Shown here in pieces: positions 17,014 through 24,464 of a DNA stretch of 64,000 bases. The notes beneath the pieces are model-generated. The model was given only the letters and a program-made list of their open reading frames with translations. It ran no database searches and was not told where the DNA came from. Each line of letters opens with the position of its first letter. The first letter of the stretch is position 1. Source of the stretch: Microcella alkalica (lineage in GTDB: Bacteria > Actinomycetota > Actinomycetes > Actinomycetales > Microbacteriaceae); the NCBI RefSeq assembly GCF_014595885.1, contig NZ_JABUKC010000002.1, forward strand, positions 186,001 to 250,000, in the 5' to 3' direction. The position numbers and the translations under genes were made by a program.

Positions 17014-17832
17014 ATGCCCGATTTCATGCCCGCGCCCCCGCGCACCGATCTCGCGGGCCTGGCCCGCCCGACCCTGGCGTCGCCCGACGCGCCGGCGGCT
17101 GTTCCGCCGTACCTCAGCGTCGTGACCGCAGAGCCACGACCCGACGACGCCGAGCTGCTGCACAGCTCGCTAGGCCGCGCCGAGTGGATCGCCCTCGACC
17201 TCGTGAAGCCCGGCGGCGTCTTCGACGGCAAGGTGCATGTCACGAGCGCCAAGTCGGCCAAGAGGGCCGGCGCCGTCGAGCCCATCACCTTCAGCGCGCT
17301 GAAGGCGATCGTGTCGATCACGCTGCGCGAGATGCCGCGCGTCGAGCAGCAGTGCTTCGACCCCGGCGTCGTGCTCGCCGCCATCGAGGGCGGGCCGCAC
17401 TCGGTCTCGCAGCTGCAGCTGGAGCAGGGCGCCCGCCTGGTCACCCGCCTCGTCTCCTACTACTGGGGCGCCGTCGCGAAGGCGTGGCCCGAGGCGTGGG
17501 ATGACCGGCACGGCTTCATCCTGTGGCAGAGCTTCGGCCTGACCGGGCTGAGCCGGTTCGGCGGACGCATCATCCAGGAGCGCGTCGACGAGCGCGAGAT
17601 CATGCAGCAGTACTTCGACACCGCCCTCGCCGCGGTCGCCGCCCGCATGCCGCTCGACGTGGCCGACTTCGACGGCTTCAGTTCGCAGACCGGCGCCAAC
17701 CAGGTGTTCTCGATGCTCATGGAGGCCAACAGCGAGCACGGCGCGGCCTTCACCGAGCTCGTCGACCAGCTGGCGAGCGACATCGACTGGGGCAAGGCGG
17801 CCTCAGCGCCGTCACCGCTGCCGTTCGGCTGA
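17014..17832 (+). CDS. hypothetical protein next to DarT-like gene
   Basis: 272 residues, cytoplasmic. The N-terminal ~35 residues are Pro/Ala-rich. The rest is a folded alpha/beta domain with FDGKVHVTSAKS, a helix-rich middle, then VSYYWGAVAKAWPEAWDD and FILWQSFGLTGLSRFGGRII. The last block faintly recalls the C-terminal half of DGQHR/DndB-type proteins, but the DGQHR motif itself is missing, so I do not assign it. It follows the DarT-like gene on the same strand after 189 bases. ATG 17014 was chosen for GGGA seven bases upstream; ATG 17002 and 17026 are alternatives. Confidence 0.55.
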   Translation: MPDFMPAPPRTDLAGLARPTLASPDAPAAVPPYLSVVTAEPRPDDAELLHSSLGRAEWIALDLVKPGGVFDGKVHVTSAKSAKRAGAVEPITFSALKAIVSITLREMPRVEQQCFDPGVVLAAIEGGPHSVSQLQLEQGARLVTRLVSYYWGAVAKAWPEAWDDRHGFILWQSFGLTGLSRFGGRIIQERVDEREIMQQYFDTALAAVAARMPLDVADFDGFSSQTGANQVFSMLMEANSEHGAAFTELVDQLASDIDWGKAASAPSPLPFG

Positions 17833-17899
17833 GACACGTCTTGGTTCGAGTGGCGCGCGCGGTGCATCCGCGCTGCTGACCGCCGCACCGCGCAGACGC

Positions 17900-17935
17900 C
17901 GACGCCCGACGAGAGGAGCCTCTCGTCGGGCGTCG
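17900..17935. terminator. strong perfect palindrome, bidirectional terminator
   Basis: CGACGCCCGACGAGAGG (17900-17916) is exactly reverse-complementary to 17919-17935, leaving two central bases; as RNA the top pairs would open to a small loop. It sits between the + strand gene ending at 17832 and the - strand dodecin gene ending at 18008, where a two-way terminator is expected. No T run follows, which is common in high-GC actinobacteria. Confidence 0.8.
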
Positions 17936-18007
17936 TGCTGACCGTCGACCTTCGGGTCGGCCGACGGGCAGTCTCGTGGGCAGTCGCGTCGATGCGCGCG
18001 GGCGCGC

Positions 18008-18214
18008 TCAGTCGTCGAGCACGAACGTCACCTCGAGGGTGACGTGCCAGGCGGTGACGCCGCTGCCGCTGACGGCGACCTTCTGCTCCTTCACCCAGGC
18101 ACCTTCGACGTTGCGCAGGGTGCTGCTGGCGCGCTCGATGCCGACGCGGATCGCGTCCTCGAAGCTGGTCTCGCTGCGCGCGGTGATGGTGGTGACGCGG
18201 GCGACCGATGACAT
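18008..18214 (-). CDS. dodecin
   Basis: 68 residues, the normal length of dodecins, small dodecameric flavoproteins that store flavin (or CoA) in the cytoplasm. VARVTTITARSETSFEDAIR, ERASSTLRNVEGAWVKEQKV with the conserved Trp that stacks on flavin, and the last strand WHVTLEVTFVLDD are all present. ATG at 18214; the longer open frame upstream is a GC shadow. The gene stands alone and ends against the 17900-17935 palindrome. Confidence 0.95.
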   Translation of the reverse strand: MSSVARVTTITARSETSFEDAIRVGIERASSTLRNVEGAWVKEQKVAVSGSGVTAWHVTLEVTFVLDD

Positions 18215-18359
18215 GGCGGTCCTCCAATTCGGTAGCGGATGCTCTGCCGCAGTGTGCGGATGGAGGAGACAGTCAACGCCCGGCTTCGCGGCCGTGCGAG
18301 GGGGTGGCGCGGGGGAGTCGCGCGGGGTTAGCGTGCGCGGCTGTTCGTCTCTTCGGCCG

Positions 18360-18611
18360 TCAGCTGGCGAGGCGCGTCGTCGCGTCGGGGGCGTCGAGGT
18401 CGAGCAGCTCGGTGTAGGCCTCGGCGCTCTCGATGGCGCGGGCGATCTGCTCGGGGCTCGCCGGCTGCGGCTCAGGAACCATCGGGGCGGTGCGGGGTGC
18501 GGGGCGGGTGCGGCTGGTCCACTCGGCGCCGTCCCACCAGCGCTCCTGACCGGGAATGGTGGGGTCGGCGAACCATCCCGCACGCGGCTGAATGATGGTG
18601 ATCTCGCTCAC
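18360..18611 (-). CDS. small DUF2510 protein
   Basis: 83 residues. Residues 11-37 are a DUF2510 domain (AGWFADPTIPGQERWWDGAE and WTSRTRP). The remaining part, SPEQIARAIESAEAYTELLDL, matches the same region of the next gene upstream (SPEQVEQAILSAEAFTELVDL), so the two are paralogues and this copy lacks the membrane part. GTG start at 18611. DUF2510 is a short Trp-rich module found mostly in actinobacterial envelope proteins; its role is unknown. Confidence 0.8.
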   Translation of the reverse strand: MSEITIIQPRAGWFADPTIPGQERWWDGAEWTSRTRPAPRTAPMVPEPQPASPEQIARAIESAEAYTELLDLDAPDATTRLAS

Positions 18612-18650
18612 CCGGCCATCATGCGTGACGCGCCTTGCCGTTCTCTGTGA

Positions 18651-18664
18651 CCCCCGTTCGGGGG
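18651..18664 (-). terminator. GC hairpin between the two DUF2510 genes
   Basis: CCCCCG (18651-18656) and CGGGGG (18659-18664) form a tight inverted repeat in the 80-base gap between two minus-strand DUF2510 genes. It may end the 18692-19183 transcript; as only two bases separate the arms, a protein-binding palindrome is equally possible. Confidence 0.4.
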
Positions 18665-18691
18665 GCCTGTGCTCGCGCTCGTGTCGCTGCG

Positions 18692-19183
18692 TCAGCGCCG
18701 CGTGCGGATCGCGCCGGCGCCGAAGCCGGCGAGCAGCAGCGCGCCGCCGCCGATGGCGAGCGCGAGGGCGAGTGTCTGCTCGAGCGCTAGCACTCCGATG
18801 AGCCCGTAGGCGCCGGCGACGAGGGCCGCGATGCCCAGCAGGGTGAGCAGCAGTGACAGGCCGCCGACGAGGCGGCGGGGGCCGCGCATCCGTTTCGGGG
18901 CGGTCGCCACCGACAGCAGCGGCACCGAGCCGGTGGGCGGCGCGGGGGAAGCGAGGTCGACGAGCTCGGTGAATGCCTCGGCGCTGAGGATGGCCTGCTC
19001 GACCTGCTCGGGGCTCGCCAGCTGCGCGGGGTCGGCCAGCTGGGCTCGCGGGCTCGGGCGGGTCTCGTCGGTCCAGGCGGTGCCGTTCCAGCGGCGCTCG
19101 ACGCCGGGCTCGGTCGGGTCGGGGAACCAGCCCTCGGGCGGGGCGGTCTGGCCGTAGTCGGGGTCGGCGGGGGTGAGGGTCAT
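18692..19183 (-). CDS. DUF2510 membrane protein
   Basis: 163 residues. N-terminal DUF2510 module PEGWFPDPTEPGVERRWNGT and AWTDETRPS, then the SPEQVEQAILSAEAFTELVDL block shared with its neighbour, and at the C-terminus two strong membrane helices (GGLSLLLTLLGIAALVAGAYG and a Leu/Ala-rich helix ending GFGAGAIRTRR). Cytoplasmic or envelope-facing orientation cannot be fixed. ATG 19183 was chosen at the start of the folded sequence; an open frame of 41 more codons upstream has no conserved content. Confidence 0.8.
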   Translation of the reverse strand: MTLTPADPDYGQTAPPEGWFPDPTEPGVERRWNGTAWTDETRPSPRAQLADPAQLASPEQVEQAILSAEAFTELVDLASPAPPTGSVPLLSVATAPKRMRGPRRLVGGLSLLLTLLGIAALVAGAYGLIGVLALEQTLALALAIGGGALLLAGFGAGAIRTRR

Positions 19184-19483
19184 CGGGTGTTCCTCGGGGT
19201 CGGGGGAGCGCTGCGGGCGTCGGGTCGATCGCGGTGAGGTCGCTTCATGATGCGGCCGCGCAGGCTCGCGGGCAAGAGCTGAGGGTTGTGAGGTGATCGC
19301 AGCCAAGCGGTCGGCTGCTGCTAAAGGGCTACGCGCACTCTCCCGGTGTTGCCCGCCTTATGCGGGCCTCCCGCCAGCATTCCCGCAAAAGTCGGAGTGG
19401 GACCGATTCTTGCTAGTCCCTCCATATGTAGGGTGAGACGGGAGCGGCAGAACCCGCGTGGAGAGCTGAGGAAGGAACTCTCG
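19184..19483. other. gene-free left edge of the defence island
   Basis: 300 bases without a convincing gene. It contains the hairpin GCAGCC (19299-19304) / GGCTGC (19313-19318), the stem GCCCGC (19351-19356) / GCGGGC (19362-19367), which competes with GCGGG (19362-19366) / CCCGC (19370-19374), a near-palindrome at 19418-19433, and the probable promoter and ribosome binding site of the island. Base composition falls toward the AT side from about 19380 onward, so the insertion border probably lies in this interval. Confidence 0.6.
19405..19435 (+). promoter_or_regulatory. candidate island promoter with operator-like palindrome
   Basis: TTCTTG (19408-19413) and TAGGGT (19429-19434) with about 16 bases between them could be weak -35 and -10 elements. 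The sequence CCCTCCATATGTAGGG (19418-19433) is a 16-base near-palindrome (two mismatched positions) lying between and over them, about 50 bases before the HTH gene, so it is a candidate autoregulatory operator. Seen by eye only. Confidence 0.3.
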
Positions 19484-19675
19484 ATGCCTGCTGTAGGCGC
19501 AGCGGACCATCTTGGCGGGAGGAAGGACGCGGTCTACAGATGGATAGCACCAGACGATGGAACCGCGCACATAACTGGTCTCTCTCGGAAAAGCGCGCGC
19601 GGCGGGTTCAACAGGTGGTTACGTCGCAGTGGACGGAGCCAAGCTGATTCTGACGGTGAGGAGGACGAAAGCTGA
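19484..19675 (+). CDS. excisionase-like HTH protein, probable island regulator
   Basis: 63 residues. VGAADHLGGRKDAVYRWIA is a MerR/excisionase-type helix-turn-helix, followed by a divergent wing (AHITGLSRKS) and GGFNRWLRRSG, the position where relatives have a recognition strand and helix. The acidic tail ends DSDGEEDES. Small HTH proteins of this type often head restriction and BREX operons, where regulation is the likely role. ATG 19484 is supported by GAGGAAGGA about eight bases upstream. It precedes brxA by 78 bases. Confidence 0.65.
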   Translation: MPAVGAADHLGGRKDAVYRWIAPDDGTAHITGLSRKSARGGFNRWLRRSGRSQADSDGEEDES

Positions 19676-19753
19676 CCACCGTCGGCCACAGAATTGTGCT
19701 GTGGGAGGGTCCTCTCATCCTGACCAACTTGCAAAATGCCAGAGGAGTCGCCC

Positions 19754-20371
19754 GTGAGCAGGATTCCAGCGGAATCGTCTCGCTACGTGCTTTCGTTTAC
19801 TACGGGTGCGCTCCTAGCTCGCGAGGCGGCGGCCCTCGCGCCGTCCTATCTGGAACTGGGCGAATGGGAAGCCGTGCGAGATCGAGCCGTCGCTAACAAC
19901 ACCTTGCAGGCCCGCACTTTTCGCACGGCTGTTCTTATGGTCCGGGAGACGGTCAAGCGTCTCTCGGCGCTCTCGGACTCGGAGATCGAGGTGCTCGCAG
20001 ACGCGACACCGTCGGAGCGGGGCTACCTGATGTGGGCGGCGGCCTGCCGTCGATACGCGCTGATCGGTGAGTTCGCCGAGGAAGTCGTCCGTGAGCGCTT
20101 CCTCGTGCTCGCATCGACGATCGGATACGACGAGTTTGACGGGTTCGTTCGCGGCAAGTCGCTCTGGCACGAGGAACTGTCCAGCGTCAAGGATTCGACA
20201 ATGCAGAAGCTGCGGTCGAACGTGTTCAAGATGCTGACGGATGCGGAGCTGGTTTCGCCAGGAGGCCATATCGTGGCCGCGGTCCTTTCCGAGCGCGTAG
20301 CCGACCTGCTCGATGCGCGTGAGCCCAGCGACTTGCGGTTCTTCCCGACAACTCAGGGCGGTGCACGATGA
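19754..20371 (+). CDS. brxA: BREX protein BrxA (DUF1819)
   Basis: 205 residues, normal for BrxA. Features: YVLSFTTGALLAREAAALAP at the N-terminus, SEIEVLADATPSERGYLMWA in the middle and a winged-helix-like end with MQKLRSNVFKMLTDAELVS. BrxA proteins are small helical DNA-binding components of type 1 BREX. GTG 19754 was chosen because GAGGAG (19742-19747) sits six bases before it; ATG 19736 would add six residues without a site. The stop overlaps the brxB start as ATGA. Confidence 0.88.
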   Translation: MSRIPAESSRYVLSFTTGALLAREAAALAPSYLELGEWEAVRDRAVANNTLQARTFRTAVLMVRETVKRLSALSDSEIEVLADATPSERGYLMWAAACRRYALIGEFAEEVVRERFLVLASTIGYDEFDGFVRGKSLWHEELSSVKDSTMQKLRSNVFKMLTDAELVSPGGHIVAAVLSERVADLLDAREPSDLRFFPTTQGGAR

Positions 20372-20970
20372 CGCCAGGCGAACTCAATCGGCAGGAGGAG
20401 CACCTGTTCGCGGTGCTCAGCGGCAGGCGGTTCCTCAACATGGAGGGGCTGAGCAACGAGGTGCCCTTCTTCATCTACCCGTACCCACCCGAGCACGCGC
20501 TCGACGTGGCGAAGGCGAAGAAGCGCATCAAGACCCGGCTCGCGACCGAGAAGGGCGTCCAAGTCCGCGAGGTCAACCTCTACGACCTGTCGGTGGAGAT
20601 CCTCAAGGAGCGCGGCGACTGGGACGAGGTCCTGGAGATCGAGCCGACGGTCGCCAAGGCCGAGTTCACCGAGTTGCTGCGCTCAATGCTCAACCCGCAG
20701 CAGCACCTGGCCCCGGCTATCGCCGCGAAGATCGCCGACGGAGAATTCGACATCTTCTTCCTCACCGGCATCGGTGAGGTCTTCCCGTACATCCGGTCGC
20801 ACAACGTGCTGAACAACCTGCAGAGCGTGGTCATTGGGAAGCCGATGCTCATGTTCTTCCCCGGCCAGTACAAGCAATCCGAGACTTTGGGATCCTCGCT
20901 GGAGCTATTCGGAACTCAGCACGACGACCAGTACTACCGCGCCAAAAACATCCTGGAACAGGAACCGTGA
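20368..20970 (+). CDS. brxB: BREX protein BrxB (DUF1788)
   Basis: 200 residues. Typical DUF1788 sequence: FFIYPYPPEHALDVAKAKKR, VREVNLYDLSVEIL, FFLTGIGEVFPYIRSHNVLN and the end MLMFFPGQYKQSETLGSSLE. BrxB is an essential but biochemically poorly defined part of BREX, probably a scaffold for BrxC and PglZ. Start and stop both overlap the neighbours (ATGA with brxA; GTGA with brxC), which implies tight translational coupling. Confidence 0.92.
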   Translation: MTPGELNRQEEHLFAVLSGRRFLNMEGLSNEVPFFIYPYPPEHALDVAKAKKRIKTRLATEKGVQVREVNLYDLSVEILKERGDWDEVLEIEPTVAKAEFTELLRSMLNPQQHLAPAIAAKIADGEFDIFFLTGIGEVFPYIRSHNVLNNLQSVVIGKPMLMFFPGQYKQSETLGSSLELFGTQHDDQYYRAKNILEQEP

Positions 20971-23900
20971 CCGCTATGCAACTGCAAGAGATTTTCGCGA
21001 AGGACGTCCAACGTCCCATCGAGGGCGTCGTCAAGGCCGACGACTCTCGGAACCTGGGCACCGAGGTCGAGGAGTACGTCCTTACGAACGAGGCGGCCAA
21101 GGGGCTGGAGCAGCTCCTGGAGGCGTATACGAACTACACGAACGCCAACGGCGTGTGGATCTCGGGCTTCTTCGGTTCCGGTAAGTCGCACCTGCTCAAG
21201 ATGCTCGCCCACCTCCTCGGCGATGTGGAAGGCCAGGACTTTCCGCGTGGTGAGGTCTCCGAGACGTTCCGAGCGAAGGCTGAGGGGGCCTTCCTGCCTT
21301 CGCTAATCACCAAAGCCGATCGGATCCCGGCGAAGAGTCTGCTCTTCAACATCGACCAGAAGGCTCCACTGATCAGCAAGGACCAGGCTGACGCGCTGCT
21401 GCGTGTGTTCGTGCAGGTCTTCGACGAGTCGCGCGGCTACTACGGGGATCAGGGGTTCATTGCTCGCTTCGAGCATCAGCTCGACGAGGAGGGTCAGCTC
21501 GACGCGTTCAAGGACGCATTCCAGGCCATCGCTGGCCGCGAGTGGGAAGAACGCCGTCCGAGCTTCGGGCTGCCGACCGTCCGCAAGCAGGTCAACGAGG
21601 CGTACGCCCAGGTGGCCGGTATTGACGCGACAGCGGCACCGGACATCCTGAAGACCTACCAGGACACGTACTCGGTCTCAATTGAGGACTTTGCCGACGA
21701 TGTCAAGGCTTGGCTGGACAAGCAGGAGAAGGACTTCCGGCTGAACTTCTACGTCGACGAGGTCGGTCAGTTCATCGGTAACAACACACACCTGATGCTG
21801 AACCTCCAGACCATCGCAGAGTCGCTCAACACCAAGTGCCAGGGCCGCGCGTGGATCATGGTGACCTCGCAGGAGGACATGGATCGCGTCATCGGCGACC
21901 GCACCAAGCAGCAGGGCAACGACTTCTCCAAGATTCAGGCCCGATTCAAGACCCGCGTGAAGCTCACCAGCGCCGATGTTGAAGAGGTCATCAGCAAGCG
22001 TCTGCTGGCGAAGAACGACGCCGGTACCGCCGCACTGGGCGCGGTATACGCGGCGGAGTCTGCGAACTTCAAGACGCTCTTCGACTTCGTCGACGGTGCG
22101 AAGACCTACCGGAACTACACGACTGAAGACCAGTTCGTCGGCACCTACCCGTTCGTGAACTACCAGTTCCCGCTGTTCCAGGCTGCAATTGAAGGCATCT
22201 CCGACCACAACGTGTTCGAGGGCCGGAACAGCTCGGTCGGCGAGCGCTCGATGCTTGGGGTCGTGCAGCAGGTCGCAAAGGACATCGGGGATGTGCAGGT
22301 CGGCCAGCTCGCAACGTTCGACAGCATGTTCGCGGGTATCCGCTCGTCGCTGAAGTCGGCGGCGCAGCGGTCCATCGACGTCGCCCAGCGCAACCTGGAG
22401 AACCCCCTCGCCGTTCGGCTCCTCAAGGCGCTCTTCCTGGTCAAGTACGTCGACGGGTTCCGCGCAACGGCCCGCAACCTGACCGTGCTCGTCTACGAGC
22501 GGTTCGGCCTCGATCTGCCTGCGCTGACCAAGCAGGTGCAGGAGGCACTCACGCTGCTGGAGACGCAGTCCTACATCCAGCGCAACGGCAACACCTACGA
22601 GTATCTGACCGACCTCGAGCAGGATATGGAGAAGGAGATCAAGGCCGTCGACATCGACTCCTCCGAACTGTCCGCCCGGCTCAACAAGATCCTCTCCGGC
22701 GACGTGATCAAGACGTCCAAGCTGAAGTACGCCAAGAACAGTCAAGACTTCGCCTTCGGCTACAAGCTCGACGACCAGGTCTTCGGGCAGCAGCGTGAGC
22801 TGTCGCTGCACTTCATCACCCCCGAGTACCCGTACTCGCCCGAAGAGACCCGCATGCACAGCGCGGGGAAGGACGAACTGCTTGTGATCATGCAACCCGA
22901 CGACCGTGTCCTCGCCGACCTGCGGCTGCTGATCAAGACCGAGAAGTACATCAAGCGCAAGCAGACCAGCTCGCTGTCTGCCGACGAAGACCGCATCCTT
23001 CGCTCCAAGGCCGCCCAGAACGTCGAACGGGAGAAGGATCTCGTCGAGCGCGTCAGGCGCGCGGTCGGTTCGGCACAGCTTGTTATCAACGCAGCCGACG
23101 TCGCCTCATCCTCGCAGGATCCGCTTGCCCGGGTGACCGACGGTTTCCAGGACCTTATCGCCCGCACCTACACCCAGCTGAGCCTGCTTGGTGGAGTGAC
23201 CTACACCGAGCAGCAGGTCGCGGGCGCTGCGAACCCCGATCACGGAGGCATGTTCGATGCGATGGGTCTCTCCAAGCTCGCCGCCCCCGGCGACGAGCTG
23301 CTCTCGCACGTGCTGCGCCGCGATCGCCTCGGTGAGCAGGTTACCGTCAAGGGGCTTGTGGACACCTTCAGCGCGAAGCCGTATGGCTGGGACCTCGCCT
23401 CAATCGAGGTCGTGACCGCATACCTCGTCGGGGCTGCCAAGGTCACGCTGTCCGTGGACGGCAACACCCTCAAGCGCAGCGAAGTGCCCACGATCCTGCG
23501 CAACACACAGAAGCACCCGCATGCCGTGGTCGCGCCGCAGAAGAGTTTCGATGAACGCAAGGTCGCCGCGTTCCGCTCGTTCTGCATCGACTTCTTCAGT
23601 GATCCGGCCGTGACCAAGGATCCGCTCGAACTGGCCCGCTACGGCGGCGAAAAGCTGCGCGCGAAACTCGATGAACTCAAGGCCCGCATCAGCGGATCGA
23701 AGTACCCCTTCGTTAGCCAACTCGGCGCGCCGATCGCGCTGCTCGAACAGGTCGTTGGCAAGAGCGACGAGTGGTACCTGACCGACTTCGCTCTCGCGGA
23801 CGAACTGCTGGAGGCCAAGGACGACGTCATCGACCCGATCCAGGCATTCCTCAACGGCAATCAGCGCACGATCTACGACGACGCGGCCAAGCTGCTCCGG

Positions 23901-24464
23901 GACAACGCCAGCAACCTCACCTACCTGCCGCAAGGCAGCGACGAACAGGTGAGCCTTCTGCTTGACGACCGGCAGGCGTTCCGCGGCAACAAGATGACTC
24001 AGCTCAAGCAGGCCGCCGACGCCCTCAGCGATCAGATCTCCGGCTCGCTCAAGACCAACCGATCGGACGCGGTCGGCGAGATCGTCGCCCGCCGAGACGC
24101 GCTTCTCGTGAGCAACATCTATGCGGACGCCACGAACGAAGCCCAGGCGAGGGCGGCAGCACAGATCGACGCGATCATCGCGAGGATTGACTCAGAGCAT
24201 CAGATCGCGGTCATCCGCGAGCTGGCCAATGGGTTCGAGGAGGCCGGGTACCCGGCCATCCTCGACCAGCTCGCCATCGCACGACGCGAAGCGGATCCTG
24301 ACGCGCCGCCTCCGCCCGTTAAGCAGACGATTTCCATCAAGACGATCACCCCGCGCGGCGTCACCGGACCACTGGAGACCCTCTACGACGTCGACGCCTA
24401 CCTCGCCGCTTTGCGTGGCTCTCTCATCCATGCCCTCGAAGACGGAAAGCGGATCGCACTCTGA
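20967..24464 (+). CDS. brxC: BREX P-loop ATPase BrxC
   Basis: 1165 residues, within the usual 1100-1250. Near the N-terminus, ISGFFGSGKSHLLKML holds the Walker A motif (residues 67-74), and FYVDEVGQFIG with Asp264-Glu265 is the Walker B position. The remainder is long, charged and helical with no other known domain, as in PglY/BrxC proteins. It is the large STAND-like ATPase of BREX, needed for both methylation and exclusion. GTG 20967 overlaps the brxB stop; ATG 20976, three codons later, is an alternative. Confidence 0.93.
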   Translation: MTAMQLQEIFAKDVQRPIEGVVKADDSRNLGTEVEEYVLTNEAAKGLEQLLEAYTNYTNANGVWISGFFGSGKSHLLKMLAHLLGDVEGQDFPRGEVSETFRAKAEGAFLPSLITKADRIPAKSLLFNIDQKAPLISKDQADALLRVFVQVFDESRGYYGDQGFIARFEHQLDEEGQLDAFKDAFQAIAGREWEERRPSFGLPTVRKQVNEAYAQVAGIDATAAPDILKTYQDTYSVSIEDFADDVKAWLDKQEKDFRLNFYVDEVGQFIGNNTHLMLNLQTIAESLNTKCQGRAWIMVTSQEDMDRVIGDRTKQQGNDFSKIQARFKTRVKLTSADVEEVISKRLLAKNDAGTAALGAVYAAESANFKTLFDFVDGAKTYRNYTTEDQFVGTYPFVNYQFPLFQAAIEGISDHNVFEGRNSSVGERSMLGVVQQVAKDIGDVQVGQLATFDSMFAGIRSSLKSAAQRSIDVAQRNLENPLAVRLLKALFLVKYVDGFRATARNLTVLVYERFGLDLPALTKQVQEALTLLETQSYIQRNGNTYEYLTDLEQDMEKEIKAVDIDSSELSARLNKILSGDVIKTSKLKYAKNSQDFAFGYKLDDQVFGQQRELSLHFITPEYPYSPEETRMHSAGKDELLVIMQPDDRVLADLRLLIKTEKYIKRKQTSSLSADEDRILRSKAAQNVEREKDLVERVRRAVGSAQLVINAADVASSSQDPLARVTDGFQDLIARTYTQLSLLGGVTYTEQQVAGAANPDHGGMFDAMGLSKLAAPGDELLSHVLRRDRLGEQVTVKGLVDTFSAKPYGWDLASIEVVTAYLVGAAKVTLSVDGNTLKRSEVPTILRNTQKHPHAVVAPQKSFDERKVAAFRSFCIDFFSDPAVTKDPLELARYGGEKLRAKLDELKARISGSKYPFVSQLGAPIALLEQVVGKSDEWYLTDFALADELLEAKDDVIDPIQAFLNGNQRTIYDDAAKLLRDNASNLTYLPQGSDEQVSLLLDDRQAFRGNKMTQLKQAADALSDQISGSLKTNRSDAVGEIVARRDALLVSNIYADATNEAQARAAAQIDAIIARIDSEHQIAVIRELANGFEEAGYPAILDQLAIARREADPDAPPPPVKQTISIKTITPRGVTGPLETLYDVDAYLAALRGSLIHALEDGKRIAL

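Noticed and set aside
17014-17832. DarG-type macrodomain antitoxin
   Set aside because: The protein lacks the Gly-rich loops and NAA-type motif of macrodomains, so adjacency alone was not enough for the name.
19346-19483. Upstream extension of the HTH gene (46 more codons)
   Set aside because: The extra sequence has no conserved content, spans the candidate promoter, and the ATG at 19484 has a good ribosome binding site.
19484-19675. Possible frameshift in the HTH gene
   Set aside because: The wing is divergent, but shifting to either other frame gave stops or no better match, and GGFNRWLRRSG fits the expected end in the present frame.
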